Assembly: GCA_039545315.1 (NCBI GenBank)
Contig: BCIM01000012.1
Coordinates: forward strand, 535,390 to 599,389
From: Kondoa malvinella
Lineage: Eukaryota; Basidiomycota; Agaricostilbomycetes; Agaricostilbales; Kondoaceae
Reading direction: 5' to 3'
Length of the DNA stretch: 64,000 bases
Shown: positions 36,103 to 47,766 of the stretch, in pieces
Numbering within the stretch: the stretch's first letter is position 1
How the letters are laid out: each line of letters starts with the position of its first letter
The notes under the pieces: model-generated
The model's input: the letters and a program-made list of their open reading frames with translations, nothing else
What the model was told of the DNA's origin: nothing
The model's database searches: none
Made by a program: the position numbers and the translations under genes

Positions 36103-38434
36103 ATGTTTAAGATTGAGCTTGGGCTTCCGCTGCTCGGCTGTGTCGGTCTGGTATACCTCACTGTCGCATTATACCTGTTTTACGCGCAAGCCAGCGAAAA
36201 TGACAAACCTTTCCCTCCTTCTCCGAAAGGTCTGCCAATGATCGGGCATTCTCACCTGCTTCGCAATGTCAAATACACATGGAGAACGATGCACGAGCTG
36301 GCAATGTCGCTGGGCGATCCAACGAAACCAGGTGATATGGCCGGCGTTATGATGTTGCGGTTAGGTGAGCTTCAAAGGGATTCCAAAGGCCATTGAGTCT
36401 GATTGAAGTTCAGGCACATCGAATACTGTGGTCGTATCGACTGCCCAAGCGCAGACAGATTTGCTGGAGAAGCAGGGCGTAAGTGCAGCCAATAACCTTG
36501 ACCTCTAGAAGCTGGAAGCCGCATGCTAGGGCATCACCGCCAGTCGCCCAGAGATGAAAGTACCTACAGAGTTGATCAGCAATAATAGGAGAATGGTACT
36601 TCTAGGCTAGTGAGTCGCAGGCTGTCAAATTTCTACCCATCTCTGATTCTATGCATTTAGCAACCAGAAGTGGAGAACTGCAAGGAAGTTCCTGCATTCG
36701 GTGTGCGTGACTATTGCTGTGCTTGTAGACCGAAGCTTAGAGGGTCCTGACTCAGATTATTTGATAAGGCAGCAAAGACATACGAGCCAATTCAAGAGCG
36801 AGAAGCAAAGTGTATGATGCTCAGCATGCTGCAAGATCCGAAGAACTTTGCAGACCACTTTCAACTCTTCTCGAGTAACATCATTCTTCAAATCTCCTTC
36901 AATCGACGAGCTACCAATGTTCAAGATAAGGATATACAAGCTCTTCTTCAAGACGCCGATGAGTGGATGCAGTCGGCTAACCCTTCTCATCACCCAGTCC
37001 ACGATTTCCCAATCCTTGACTACCTGCCCAACTTTCTTGCACCTTGGCGAGCTCATGCGGCCCGAATACACGCTAACGAACTCAAGCTTTACGAGTCGCT
37101 CTCTTCCAAAGTGAGAGAAGAGATGGCTCGTGGTGAAACACCGGATGTTGTTATGCGATACTGCCTAGAGCGGAAAGAAGAGCTAGGCATGGACGACGAA
37201 GATGTGTTATACGTACGTCCGCGTCTGGCATAGTGTTTTCATCCTCTTACTCTGCCGTAGGTCGCTGGCACGTAAGTGTTAGCCTTATCAATAGCAACTT
37301 GGTTTGCTCATGTCTATGCTCATGACTGCAATAGGCTGTTTGAAGCAGGTGAGTCTGCTGTCTCGTAACCAATCCCGACTGGTCTGACTCGACGTGAGCA
37401 GGAAGCGAGACGACCACGTCTATATTGATGTCGCTCTTCCTGGCTTGTGCTATGGATCCTGACATATGTCGACAAGCGCAAGAAGAAGTCGATCGAGTGG
37501 TAGGACATGATAGAATGCCTTCTTTTGCAGACTATGGGCACCTGCCGTGTGAGTTTCTCTCGTGGAGTAGCTTTCAAACCAAAGCTAATCTGATCCTAGT
37601 CATTGAGGCTATTGCGGACGAGCTTCAAAGATGGCGACCTACAGTAAGCCTGATGCCTCTGCAATTCTGACTCCAGTTCACTCAACGTCGAAACTCAACA
37701 GACCCCTAATGCTGTACCGCATCGATCAACTGAAGACATCGTATAGTGAGTTGACTGGTTGCGGCTTAATCACGGAGATTTACGAAACAATAGTAACGGG
37801 CATTACATACCGAAAGGTACCACGATTATTGGCAACACTTGGGCTATCGTAAGACGAGCTTGCTGGTCATGGCTTGTAGCTGACTTGCTTGATAGGGTCG
37901 CGACATTTCGGTGTTTCCTGATGGTGACAAATTTCGCCCAAGGTAAGTCTAACACCCAATCAAAGCAGACGTTGATGAGCTTTGCAGTCGATATATGCCT
38001 GGCGAGGAACGCGATAGGATCTTTAAAGCGCTTTCGAGAGGTCACAGTGCTTGGGGATTCGGGCGGTAAGTTCACTACAGCAACCGAGAGGCAGCTTCCT
38101 AGGCTAATACTGTACTAGCCGCGTCTGTGTGGGACTCCACCTCGCAAATCGTTCGCTGCACATCGCTATCGCCAATCTCTTCTGGGGCTTTGACGTGTTG
38201 CCAACAGAGGATGGTAAAATGCCCGAGCCATACAATTACTCGACAGGCTTCGTGGTAAGTAGGAGCATCTTACGCAGTAACTCTAAGCTGATGGTTTGCT
38301 TCCGGACTCATGCTAAACCCTTCGATGTGCTGGTTCGCCCTAGAAGCGCTGAAAAGAGCGAGATCATCAGAGCTGAAGGAAAGCACGCACTCAGCGAGGT
38401 TGGAGCGGACTTTGAGCATGAAGTGCAGGCCTAG
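36103..38434 (+). CDS. Cytochrome P450 monooxygenase (tandem copy B)
   Basis: Paralogue of the preceding gene with the same exon order. Anchor LGCVGLVYLTVALYLFYA, hinge PFPPSPKGLPMIGHSHLL, I-helix LFEAG|SETTTS split by an intron, ExxR in ADELQRWRP, and heme loop WGFGRRVCVG, also split by an intron (about 38067-38118). The C-terminal FDVLVRPRSAEKSEIIR matches copy A. Exon joins tested are in frame, so the gene looks functional. Divergence from A is substantial, mainly at the two ends, and suggests different substrates. Confidence 0.87.
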
Positions 38435-38486
38435 AAGGTGTGGGATTTATAGTGATTTTGTGATCTGTATTTCAAGGTTGTCCCAA

Positions 38487-38532
38487 CTCGTCGACGTGTA
38501 TCAATTGTCCTCGTCGACGTGTATCAATTGTC
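38487..38532. repeat. Perfect 23-bp tandem direct repeat, two units
   Basis: CTCGTCGACGTGTATCAATT plus GTC occurs twice head to tail (38487-38509, 38510-38532), followed by a partial GTCGATTG. It lies between the P450 stop and the methyltransferase start. Confidence 0.9.
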
Positions 38533-38586
38533 GTCGATTGTTTTACGCTTGAACTCCCTGACTGGACTTTCTTTTGCTCGCGTATC

Positions 38587-39459
38587 ATGGCCTGGCGTTG
38601 CTCTGGAAGCTCGAACGTTGAGGTGAGCTCGATTACGTGAAAGCAAATCCTCAGCATCTCACGATCACGACAGCTTGTCGAGAATCTGTTCAATGCAAAT
38701 ATCATTCAATCTGAACGCTTGTTCAGCGCGATGAAGGTCAGCCGCAAAGAGCAGAGGAGGGCGATGAAATCGCTGAGCAATTTTGGCTTCAGAATGTCGA
38801 CCGCGCGAACTACTGTACTCGCAAGGCGGACGCTTACGTTGACGCGCCTCAGTCTATAGGCCATTCTGCAACTATCAGTGCTCCTCACATGCAGTAAGCT
38901 GGTGGTGCTACGATACAGCTTCCAATGCTGAATACTCATGGCAGCGCGCTCGCTTGCGAGAACCTTCTCCCTTTCTTGAAACCAGGCAGCAGCGCTCTAG
39001 ATGTCGGGTCTGGCAGTGGATATCTACTCGCCATTATGCATCAGCTAGTCTCTCCTGGCGGTCGAGTAGTCGGCATCGATCACATCCCCGAGTTGACAGA
39101 GATGTCAGTCAAGAACCTGCGTGCCGATGGTCGAGGGGATGCTCTAGACGATGGCACGGTCAAGGTCGTGACGGGAGATGGCCGTCAAGGTTTCGCAAAG
39201 GGAGCACCTTTAAATTATTCTGCCATCCATGTTGGAGCTGCTGCTCCTTCAATGCCTCAAGCTCTCATAGACCAGCTTGCATCTCCAGGCAGAATGTTCA
39301 TTGTAAGCTGATTCATCCGATTTCAAGCTATCGCTGATCTTTCGACAGCCCGTCGGAACACATAGCCAGTCCATCATTCAAGTTGACAAGGACGAGTCGG
39401 GAATAGTCACACAAGAGACTTTGTTCGGAGTTCGCTACGTGCCTTTGTGCGATCGCTAA
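38587..39459 (+). CDS. PCM1: Protein-L-isoaspartate O-methyltransferase
   Basis: Repairs isoaspartyl residues in aged proteins with S-adenosylmethionine. Exons: MAWRCSGSSNVE, LVENLFNANIIQSERLFSAM, NVDRANYCTRKADAYVDAPQ, SIGHSATISAPHM (the PCMT-specific IGxxATISAPHMHA block, completed across an intron), ALACENLLPFLKPG. Then the SAM-binding motif I LDVGSGSGYLLAIM, VVGIDHIPELTEMSVKNL, GDGRQGF, YSAIHVGAAAPSMPQALIDQ and a last exon with PVGTHSQSIIQVDKD ending at TAA 39457-39459. Four introns. Its stop is 20 nt from that of the convergent nucleoporin gene. Confidence 0.93.
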
Positions 39460-39479
39460 ATTGCCGACGAACGAATGTG

Positions 39480-41537
39480 TCATTGCGCTTCGCTGATATC
39501 ACTAGCTACACTACCCGCTCTCTTGCTCCTCCCACCGGCCTTTTTGGCTCTACCAGGCTTCTTCACAGGTGGCGGAGGACTGATAGGCTCGCGCGACTGT
39601 TCTCTGCTCGCTGCTGATATGCGCTTTGATCTTCGAATAGGTTGTGCAGGAGTAGGTGGTTCAGGAGCAGTACCTCGAACATGTCTTGGTTTCCTGCTGC
39701 TAGTTGATGCCTTTGATACCGGACTGGAGTTCTTGACTTGTCGCATTTCTGGGACTTCATCTTCTTCCTCTTCCATCTCAGCTTCTGGTTCCGGTGCAGG
39801 AGCAGATGTTTCTTCTTCGTTATCTGATGTAGAGCCAAATGCACCGGGTAGAACTTTACGCGAGGGTGTAGCGGGTTTCTCTTTCGGCTCTTCCTCCTGT
39901 TGATCTTGCTGCTCCTTTCCAGCATCAGCCTCTTCATCTACCTCCATTTCGACCGCTCTCATCTTCTGTCTGTTTGCTCTACTGCGAGGTTCCGGTGCGC
40001 TCCTCTTGCTCGATGCAGGCTGCTGTTGCTGCGGAGGTGCAGGCGAACGATCGCGTGGATAAGGTGACTGCGAGCTCTGTGCAGGTGGAGCAGGTCTTGA
40101 ATGAGGTTGGTACGCAAAGTCGCGCTGCAATCGCATTTGCGCGGGTAGGGATTTCTGCGGTGCAGGACTACCATAAGTCGAGTTGGTCGTCCGATTGACC
40201 GGTTTATCTTGTACTCGGGGAACAAAGGGAGATCCAGCGTAAGGTGAGCCCATGGGTGACGCAGGCCGAGGGGAATGCGGTGTACCGAAAGATGTTTTGC
40301 GCATTGGACTGCCTAGACGTAACGCTTCAACGACGTGCTTGATTGCTCGCGAGTCTCCAGATGCGCGGAAAGCTGGAGAGGCCGAAAGAGGAATGTTGCG
40401 ATTATCGGAAGCTTTCTCTGCTGCAGCGGAAGGAGGTGCCCAAGGTAGTTGCGCGACAGCTGATCCTTCCTCCATTTGGTGATCTACGCCGTTTGTCATT
40501 GGCTCTGGTTCTTGTTGTTCCGTTTCTAGTATGGAAGCATCCAATTCCGACATGATGCTGAAAAGACCTTTCTTGAGCAGCGCGCGTTTTCTGGCAGCTT
40601 GATTATCAGAAGGTTTGAGGGAAGGAGAGTCGACAAGTTTGGAAGCTTCTATGTAACGACCTTGAGCTATGAGACGAGCGAGAATCCATTCGGCTAGCAT
40701 ATCTCGGTTGGCAGCTTTCATGTCTGCTGGTGGTTTCTCTGCATAGGCGAGAACGATGGAGTCTTCGAATTCGTCGAATGGAGCGTTGAGAAGAGCTTGC
40801 ATCGCTGATTTAATGATGACACCCGTCTGATTGGCTGCTAGGAAATCAGCCTTGACTATGCATTGAACTAGGTTGATTACCTCCAAGCGCAGTGGATAAG
40901 ACAACGCGGACCAGTTCTGCATGCATCGTCCCAGTTGTTCTAGCCCATCTCAGTGCTTCCGATGGATCACCGACGCGCACAAAGGCTTCTACGACCGCTT
41001 GAATCGCTGATGTCGAATCCAGCGATACTCTCGCTTGACGAACAAAAGCGACGAGATCCTTTGGCGATACCGAGAGAAGGTGTAGTATAGATGGTAAGAA
41101 CTGTAGACATCCATCGCTATCAGCTCTCAGCGTTGTAAATAGCAAAAGCCTCACGTCTGGAACAACGCCAGGATACGATAGAGCCTTGACACCAGCCTGA
41201 GAACGATCTGAGAATGGGACCAGGACGTCAGGATTGTGCTTACCTCGATCTGAACATGGTCAAGCTGCCAATAGCCCGTTGTTGACTTGACAAAGCTTTT
41301 GGGCAGACAAGACTCTCGTGCGAATTCCAATGCCGCTGCTTTCGATTGATCCAAATACAGATAGAATCTACCGGTACACTTGAGCACCAGTACTTTGCGA
41401 GCAACACAGCTTTCAAGAGCTCACTTGAGGCAATTCCTCTCGAGGGAATGGAAAATGTTGCTCTCTTCCACCATCCGCATCAGTGAAGCTTGCTGCATTT
41501 CTGTTTGCGGTGGATAAAGCCAGCTCTCTGCGATCAT
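39480..41537 (-). CDS. ELYS-like nucleoporin / nuclear pore assembly protein
   Basis: The N-terminal exons read MIAESWLYPPQTEMQQAS, then CTGRFYLYLDQSKAAALEFA, CLPKSFVKSTTGYWQLDH. This LxLD...FA..F.LP..FVKST.GFW.LDH order is the one I know from the ELYS-type nuclear pore assembly domain. Helical repeats follow (FVRQARVSLDSTSAIQAVVE, LRLEVINLVQCIVKADFLA, EWILARLIAQGRYIEASKL). The last 330 residues are disordered, Pro/Ser/Glu-rich, with repeated SP motifs (candidate CDK sites). The end KKPGRAKKAGGRSKRAG resembles an AT-hook. The last exon is a single ORF of 480 codons. Fungal ELYS relatives are usually shorter; the long tail is the odd part. Confidence 0.7.
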
Positions 41538-42216
41538 GCAGGCGTCTCAGCCTTGTCTTGCTTGCCTGTTTTTACTCTTACCGTCATTTTGTATTCCGGC
41601 TAATTCGAGCAAACGGTCTATCAGCAGCTTGCCATCCAAGCATCGCGTCCTTTCTATTGTCTGAGCCTTGCTTGCCGTCTCGCCTTCTACCTCCATTGTC
41701 GCTATTCTTCTCGTTGTTTTGTATCAAAAAAGATATTCGTCCTGAGCGTGCTATGCCTCTTGGTGAAGGCTATACGAGCCGGTAGCCTTATAGACGTGCT
41801 CATGCCGGCCTGCTGGGGCAGTATTCGCGTCTGTCATTACTTTACATGCGCGCCGTCTGTTTGCAGAAGAATCGCCCAGTGGAAACACCCTTAGAGGTTA
41901 ATAGACAACCATCCGCGGACACCGGCAGTCAAATCGCTAAAAGCATGCTTGCCATATAACGTCCAATTGAAGATCATAGAACACGGGTGCTCGAGCTATC
42001 TTGCACGCGCTCGAATTTGCTGCTAGGACTCCCCGAGCCTTGGGCTCCACGCGCTGTCACGAGCTACCTTTCTTGCTGAGCCTCTCGTACTCTTTCACTG
42101 GCCTATGTTATCTATCCATCATTCCTTACTAAGCAGAGACATCGGCAAATCTTCAAGTCGCGGAGTCCCGCTTCCTATTTCTCTCGCCCTCTTTCTTCCC
42201 TACCATCACAGCTAGT
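41538..42216. other. Intergenic region, no gene recognised
   Basis: Lies between the divergent ELYS-like gene and the beta-lactamase pseudogene. Pyrimidine-rich tracts at about 41655-41715 and 42170-42205 look like leaders. No RNA gene signature found. Confidence 0.4.
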
Positions 42217-42508
42217 ATGGCACAAGAAAGCGTTCAACAGGTTCTGGACAGAGCAATCAATTCTGAAAATGGTCCGCAGGACTTGTCTTCGCTTCTATTG
42301 ACAAGACGGGCAAAGTATTGGCTTCTGCGGCTTCTGGTGTTAGGTCGGTGGATAAGCCAGATGACAAGGTAAGCGCTTGATCTCTTTGGAATGCGGAGGG
42401 TCGACTGAATGGTTGTAGATGACGCTTGATACTGGTGAGCAATAGCTTATTGGCAAATATCCGAAGCAGACGCATAGTACAGTCTTCCCAATCTGGTCCT
42501 GCACCAAG
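42217..42508 (+). pseudogene. 5' part of a serine beta-lactamase/esterase-family gene, interrupted
   Basis: The ATG at 42217 opens MAQESVQQVLDRAINSENGP. Homology to the intact copy at 55454 then continues one frame over (AGLVFASIDKTGKVLASAAS), which requires a 1-nt deletion near 42272. Two introns sit where those of the intact copy do (about 42369-42418 and 42436-42477). The third exon ends TVFPIWSCTK, containing the catalytic SxxK motif (SCTK, 42497-42508). Coding homology stops exactly there. About 240-300 middle residues are absent, and the last ~38 codons reappear at 53691. The gene is dead on two counts: frameshift and interruption. Confidence 0.88.
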
Positions 42509-42518
42509 GTTGGCTCTT

Positions 42519-45500
42519 CTACCAGTTACTGAAAATCACATACTGACTCATTCTGCCCTTGGGCTGCTTAAGGCATAAAGCCCAGCTGTGAGGAAGGTCC
42601 GTAATCGTTTTCCTCATTCCTGCCCAGACTGGTATCAGTTTGATCGAATGTGGAAGCCACGTTGTCACTCGCGTGTTTGATGATCTCCAAGGATCACGAC
42701 CAAATGCCAGCAAGTGCCATCCCGCGTACACAATGTTCAATGCCGCGGCCTTGTCCCTATTGTAGATCGCCGTGCAAGTGCAGCATTGACTGAGCCTGCC
42801 GTTCTGGTGCTTGCTAATCTGGTGCTTTGGGTAGTATACGCTAATGATGAAGCAGTCAAACCCGGTCGACCAGATCTGGAAACCCAAAGACTCACGTTGA
42901 TCTGATTTGGCAAAAGTCGCCCTTTGATCTATCCATGGTGCACTTCGGCTTTGGGCAAATCTGCGATGTCCAATCTTCGTTCACTAGCCTGAACAAGACG
43001 TTGAGACCCAGATAGGCACATCTCTTCTTGAGTGCCTTGATCAACGACGCCCTTTGATCAAAAGTGTGCGACATCCCTTTGCCCAGCACATCAACACCAG
43101 CACCAATGAGCATGATGAATAATGGCGAATCGGGAGCAGAAGTAACGCCCATCTCTTTGATGATCGCGTCGACCGTCGTGTCCAGCAAAGACCTTTGCCG
43201 CTGCTTGTGCAAGTAAGCCTGCTTTCGCACAGAGTAGGAGGAGCGATGTAGCGTGTCAAAGAAGTCGCTTGCGGTCGCGAGATCTGGATCGTGCGCTCCG
43301 ATGGCCTTGAGTTGCTGCAGGTCGACCATGAAAGGCTGCTTCGCCATTTTCCGCTGATGCTGACGCAACAGATCTTGAGCTCGGTTTGCAGTGTACATTG
43401 CGAAGCCTTGAATCCGATCTTGTTCCTCATCGGTCTTGATGATGGCTGTTGCAATCTTGAACTTGCCGCCCATGTCAATCCCTCCCCAGCTCACATCTTT
43501 GGACTTGAAAGTTGCACAGTCGAACGATTCATCCTTCGCTATGCCGCACTTCTCCTTGATCAGGGACTGCAGTTCTTCGATGCTTCCATTGCCTTCGCGC
43601 AAAGTCTTCATCAAAGGCAGACCGTTGACAGTCTTGCTGGGCTTTAAAGACTTGACTTCAGCAAAGGTGCGTGCTTTGATCGCCTTGTTCTTGCGATGCG
43701 TTGCATGCCAAGGCAAGACGATTGAGCGATTCAGACAGCCTTGTAGATTGCCTTGCCGATCGATCTTGGCCTTTTGTCCAACACCGTTGACCTTGAGCTT
43801 CTGCCAGTAGGTGCCAAGGTCGTGATCCCACGACGACTTCCTCTCATCCCAAAGAGGTTCAGACTTGTTCTCCCTGTTGAAATGAAGCAGCACATCCCGG
43901 AAAACGTCCCAGACTGGGCGGATCACTCCATCCACGGTTCCAGACACTTCCTTGGGCAATCGACCTCGGCCAACATCCAGGCAAGTGAACTTGATTTCAA
44001 AGGTGACATCGCATGTGATTTCGATCGGAACATGGTTGAGGGGTAAGGACGAGGTGTCGTAGATGGTCTGGAGAGCAAGAAGGTGAAGACCGCGAAATTG
44101 TCCTTCCGAGAAAGAGGTGATTCCTAGTCGTTCCGATACTGAGCCGAGACATTTGGATAGTGACTCTCTCCAACGAGCACTTGCTTTGACCTTTGGCATT
44201 CTCACGGTATGAGGTAGTGACAGTCCAATTTGTCCGCGAAGACTCTTCTCAGGCTGATCGGTGTGCTCAAAGATGGCGAGCGAGTCGATGAAGCCTAGAG
44301 CGAATGTCGTACTGTCTTCTGCCGAGCCGGTAGGCACCACATCGATCTTGCCTGAAGCAGTATTTGTTTGCACAACCCCAAAGGCATTTTGCATCACTCT
44401 GTTGATATGGCGGATGGAGTTGTCGATAAAGTTGTCGACATCGGCGAAAAGAGCTCGATGCCTATCACCTCCGAAAGCGATGCGACCACCTTGCAAACTC
44501 TTGAACACGCTATCAGAGTGATAAACCTCGATCGACACATGTCACTCACCACAGCGATGCCTTCTTCTATTCCAGCAATCTTCTTGATGTGATGTAGCCA
44601 AGGCAGCAGCGCAAAGTATGTACACTTTGCGATGTTCGGCCGCTCAAGAATCAGCCGAGGATATGCATTCTTGGGCATGCAATCGATCGCTGACAATTCA
44701 TGGCGATTGAGCATCATATCTCGAAGCTTGCAAATCACAGCGTCTCGTAGACCTGACTCCAGCCTCCGAGGAGCGAATCGCTTGATTGAATCTGACATCT
44801 TCTTGACGACTGTTTCGCTGAGTTGATTGACTCCGATGCTGGAGGAAGGGGTCAGGTAGACGCTGTCGAGCAAATAGTCGGCGAAGATGTTGGAAATGGC
44901 GGAAATCAATTGCTTGGACTTGTTCTCAGCTTCGATTTCAGATGTTGTATCCCAAGATTGTGCTGCCACAATATCTTGCAAGACGGCAACACAGGCCGCT
45001 CGAACACTGATTTGGAAAGCTTCTTTTGCCGAGGTGAACAAGTTGGAAGAATATTGCCGACAGATGCCATTCCAATGCGTCTTGAACGCATAGTGATCAA
45101 TCAAAGGAGGTTTCTTCGCTTTGAACAGTGTCATTTTCGCGGCTTCAATCATGAGAGGATCCAGAGTCTCCGAGCTTGCGTTTTGGAGGATCTGAACTGG
45201 TATGCGAGCAACGTAATCGGCCAAGCTGTCCGGTTGGGAGCGGAAAGGGAAAGTCCCACTCTGGTGTTGTTCCAGTAATCTTGACACACGGACACGATGT
45301 TGAGTCAATTCTGATGGCGAGAGTTCCTTTTGAAATGTGCTTTCTTTCAAGAGCGGTAGCAACCCGTTGACCATGCCACTGGTGAACTCGCTGGATGATG
45401 CAAAGCGTGATAAAGCAGAACCAGCCTCGAGCAAATTGCAGAGGCGGTCGACATAGTTGCTCACGGCACAGTGAACAGTTGGAATTTCGAGAGACTGCGA

Positions 45501-47766
45501 CCCTGCAGCCAGGCAGATGAGGCCGAGAATAGGGTTGTGTCGAGAATTTGCAGCATCGGCAGTGAGTGCTCGGAAGCTCGCTGAGTTGGTTCTGCCGTCG
45601 GTGCTGATGGCGTACGTCCTGCGCAGACTAGTCGCTCCCCCTTGTGCTTGATCATCTTCTTGAGCGTCTGGGTCGGGATTTTCTGCCAAGTCATCTTGAT
45701 CTGCCACTTCAGCAGCTCGCTCCTTCCGAGCTCTCTTTTGTTCTTCGCGGACCGCGTTGACGGGAGCAACCTTTGTAGGGACAAACTTGCTCTGAGGTGG
45801 TTTCGAATTTGCTGCATTCCCTTTTTTTGTTGGAGCAGAGGATCTTGCTAGCTTGTTTGAGTCGGACGCAGATCTGGGGACCTCTGGTACGTTGCTGAAT
45901 TCCATTGCTGCCATTTTAAATCCGTCCTTCGTCTTCCAAGCAACTCGAATCGGCCGTTGGGATGTTTTCTTCTTTTCCTTTGCTTTCCGCTGTTTAGCCT
46001 CTTCTCGCTCGCGCATTCTTTCTGCTTGAAGATGAGCATTAGTGTAGCCGAATGACCCTTGAATGTCTTGCAAAGAGTCAGCTGGCAGAGGTCTTGCGCT
46101 TTTCTTAGGCTGCACCGACTGCCATGCGTCTGCGGCTTCACGTCGTTGGACCTTGACGGCTTGCTGCTTGGCTTTGACTCGGTCACGCTCTTGGGAAGTA
46201 GCAAAGCTGCTAGCGTCTAGAGGCATTCGGAGAAAAGGAAAGATGTTGGAAGGAAGGCGAGCATCACCCTTTGATTTCTTGACCAAATCGGAAGGTTTTG
46301 CACGCCATTGGCGGAAAGGGATGCAAGAAGCTGACGAGCGTCGATGCTGACCGAACGCGGCTACCAGATATGCTGAATGGAAGACTTCTTTGTTTTCCTT
46401 GAAGTGCTCAGCAATCGCCTGAGCTTTCTTGCCAGCCAGCAGCTTGATTGCAGGATAGAGCCCGTCGTATCCTCCCTGCTTAGCAAAGTTAGCTTGAGCT
46501 TTACCCCAGTAAAAGAGCAATTGACCTTGCAAATCCTTCGAATGTATTTCCGCACCCATCCGAGACCAACACCAGGCGACCCCTTTCCCGTCTCATCAGA
46601 TCCTGCCATCATCCGAGCGACAATCCTCTCAAAACCAGTCTGCATACCCCAGCGCTCATCGTTCTGCAATCCAACGTTATCCACCACAACCCATTTCTTC
46701 ACCTGACCCCTGCGACGACTCTTGTCCTTGAACAGAACTTGCTGAATCGTTCTTCCATCAGCGACGAACAACAGATCGCAGTCGCCGCTGTAGGTGGTGT
46801 TCTTGTTGCTGGCGTCAGCCCGCTGGAGTATTTCGCAACCATTCTTTATGCACAAGTCGGATTCGCTGGCCGAGAGGATGTAGGTGATGCTGCTTTTGCT
46901 CTCAACAATCGATCGGTTCAGCTGATGGTATCGCTTCCAATACTCGTCGGCGTCCGCCGCATCCTCTGACTCTGGATAGGCTGGGACGCTGTTGCCTAAA
47001 TCGTCTTGCGTCAACACTGGAGCTTCTCGGATGAAAGCAGGCAGGTAATCGCGTTGTAAAGGCACTGATTCGAAAGGATGGAACGTTGCGGAGCGCAAAT
47101 GTGATAGGTCGGGAGTGTTCAGAAGAGGTTCAAACGGATGTCGAGCGAGGATGCTGCTACCGAGTGCGTAGGCTGGATTGTAGAAGATGGATGTAGCATT
47201 CTTCCTGACGGCATAGAAGAGGTTGCGTAGTCGTCGACCTTGTGGATTGGACGGTCGACCGCTGATTCCCCTGTCCAATTGACGGGCTACTCTCAGTGAG
47301 GAGATTGTTGAGCTGTATTTCATCCTGATCTTTTCCTGTCGCCCCATTTGCTCGACCAATTTGCCTTGACTTTGAAAGTCCGGATTGTCGCAAACACCAA
47401 AGACACGAGTAAACTCTTGAGACAGCTTGAGCATCAGCTTCGCGACTTCTTCCCAAAACGCCTGATTCAGAGCTTCTTGCGCCAAATGCAAGGTCAAGTA
47501 CGCTGTCAGCTGAGGACGGATCTTGGTGAAGCAGCCTTCGAGGTTGACAAAGTCGACAGCAAGAAGCTGGAACATATCGTGGCATACGTTGTGCAGGTCA
47601 ACCCAGAGGTTGGCTAAGACCAGGTCTCAGCTCAAAATTCTTGAATGCTTGATGTGAACTCACAAGAAGCACCGTGCCCTGCAGCTGCCAAAGCTGCCTG
47701 CAGCGATGGAAATCTCTTGATACATTCCGATGCTAGAACATGTGCTGTGCCTCCATGCGCACCCAT
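42519..47766 (-). CDS. Very large Fanzor-like (TnpB/OrfB superfamily) RuvC nuclease
   Basis: Five exons (47766-47664, 47613-46648, 46582-44550, 44499-42896, 42840-42519) join in exact phase to 5028 nt, about 1675 residues. Introns are 50, 65, 50 and 55 nt with branch sites. Residues ~1035-1675 carry the TnpB/Fanzor core. RuvC-I is WGGIDMGGKFKIATAII (Asp ~1376). The RuvC-II strand FIMLIGAGVDV has Gly where Glu is expected (~1500), and a Glu sits ~40 residues later in VNEDWTS (~1542). A zinc finger has Cys pairs CPKPKC and CCTC, and RuvC-III is YNRDKAAALNI (Asp ~1598). Fanzors are eukaryotic RNA-guided DNA nucleases; a moved Glu is, as I recall, a Fanzor trait. Residues 1-1034 are unlike anything I know: helical N-terminus, basic Lys/Arg/Glu coil (REREEAKQRKAKEKKK) and a helical region that may be recognition lobe. 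The stop lies 10 nt from the broken beta-lactamase exon. Confidence 0.78.

Noticed and set aside
36757..37071. A 104-codon antisense frame in P450 copy B
   Set aside because: It is the reverse of a strongly conserved P450 exon and has no homology of its own.
38129..38434. P450 copy B as a pseudogene because its heme motif is broken in each single frame
   Set aside because: Removing the intron at about 38067-38118 restores WGFGRRVCVG in frame.
46361..47575. The 404- and 721-codon minus-strand frames as separate genes beside the nuclease
   Set aside because: A 65-nt intron (46583-46647) and a 50-nt intron (44500-44549) with branch sites join them to the nuclease frame in exact phase, so one gene is the simpler reading.
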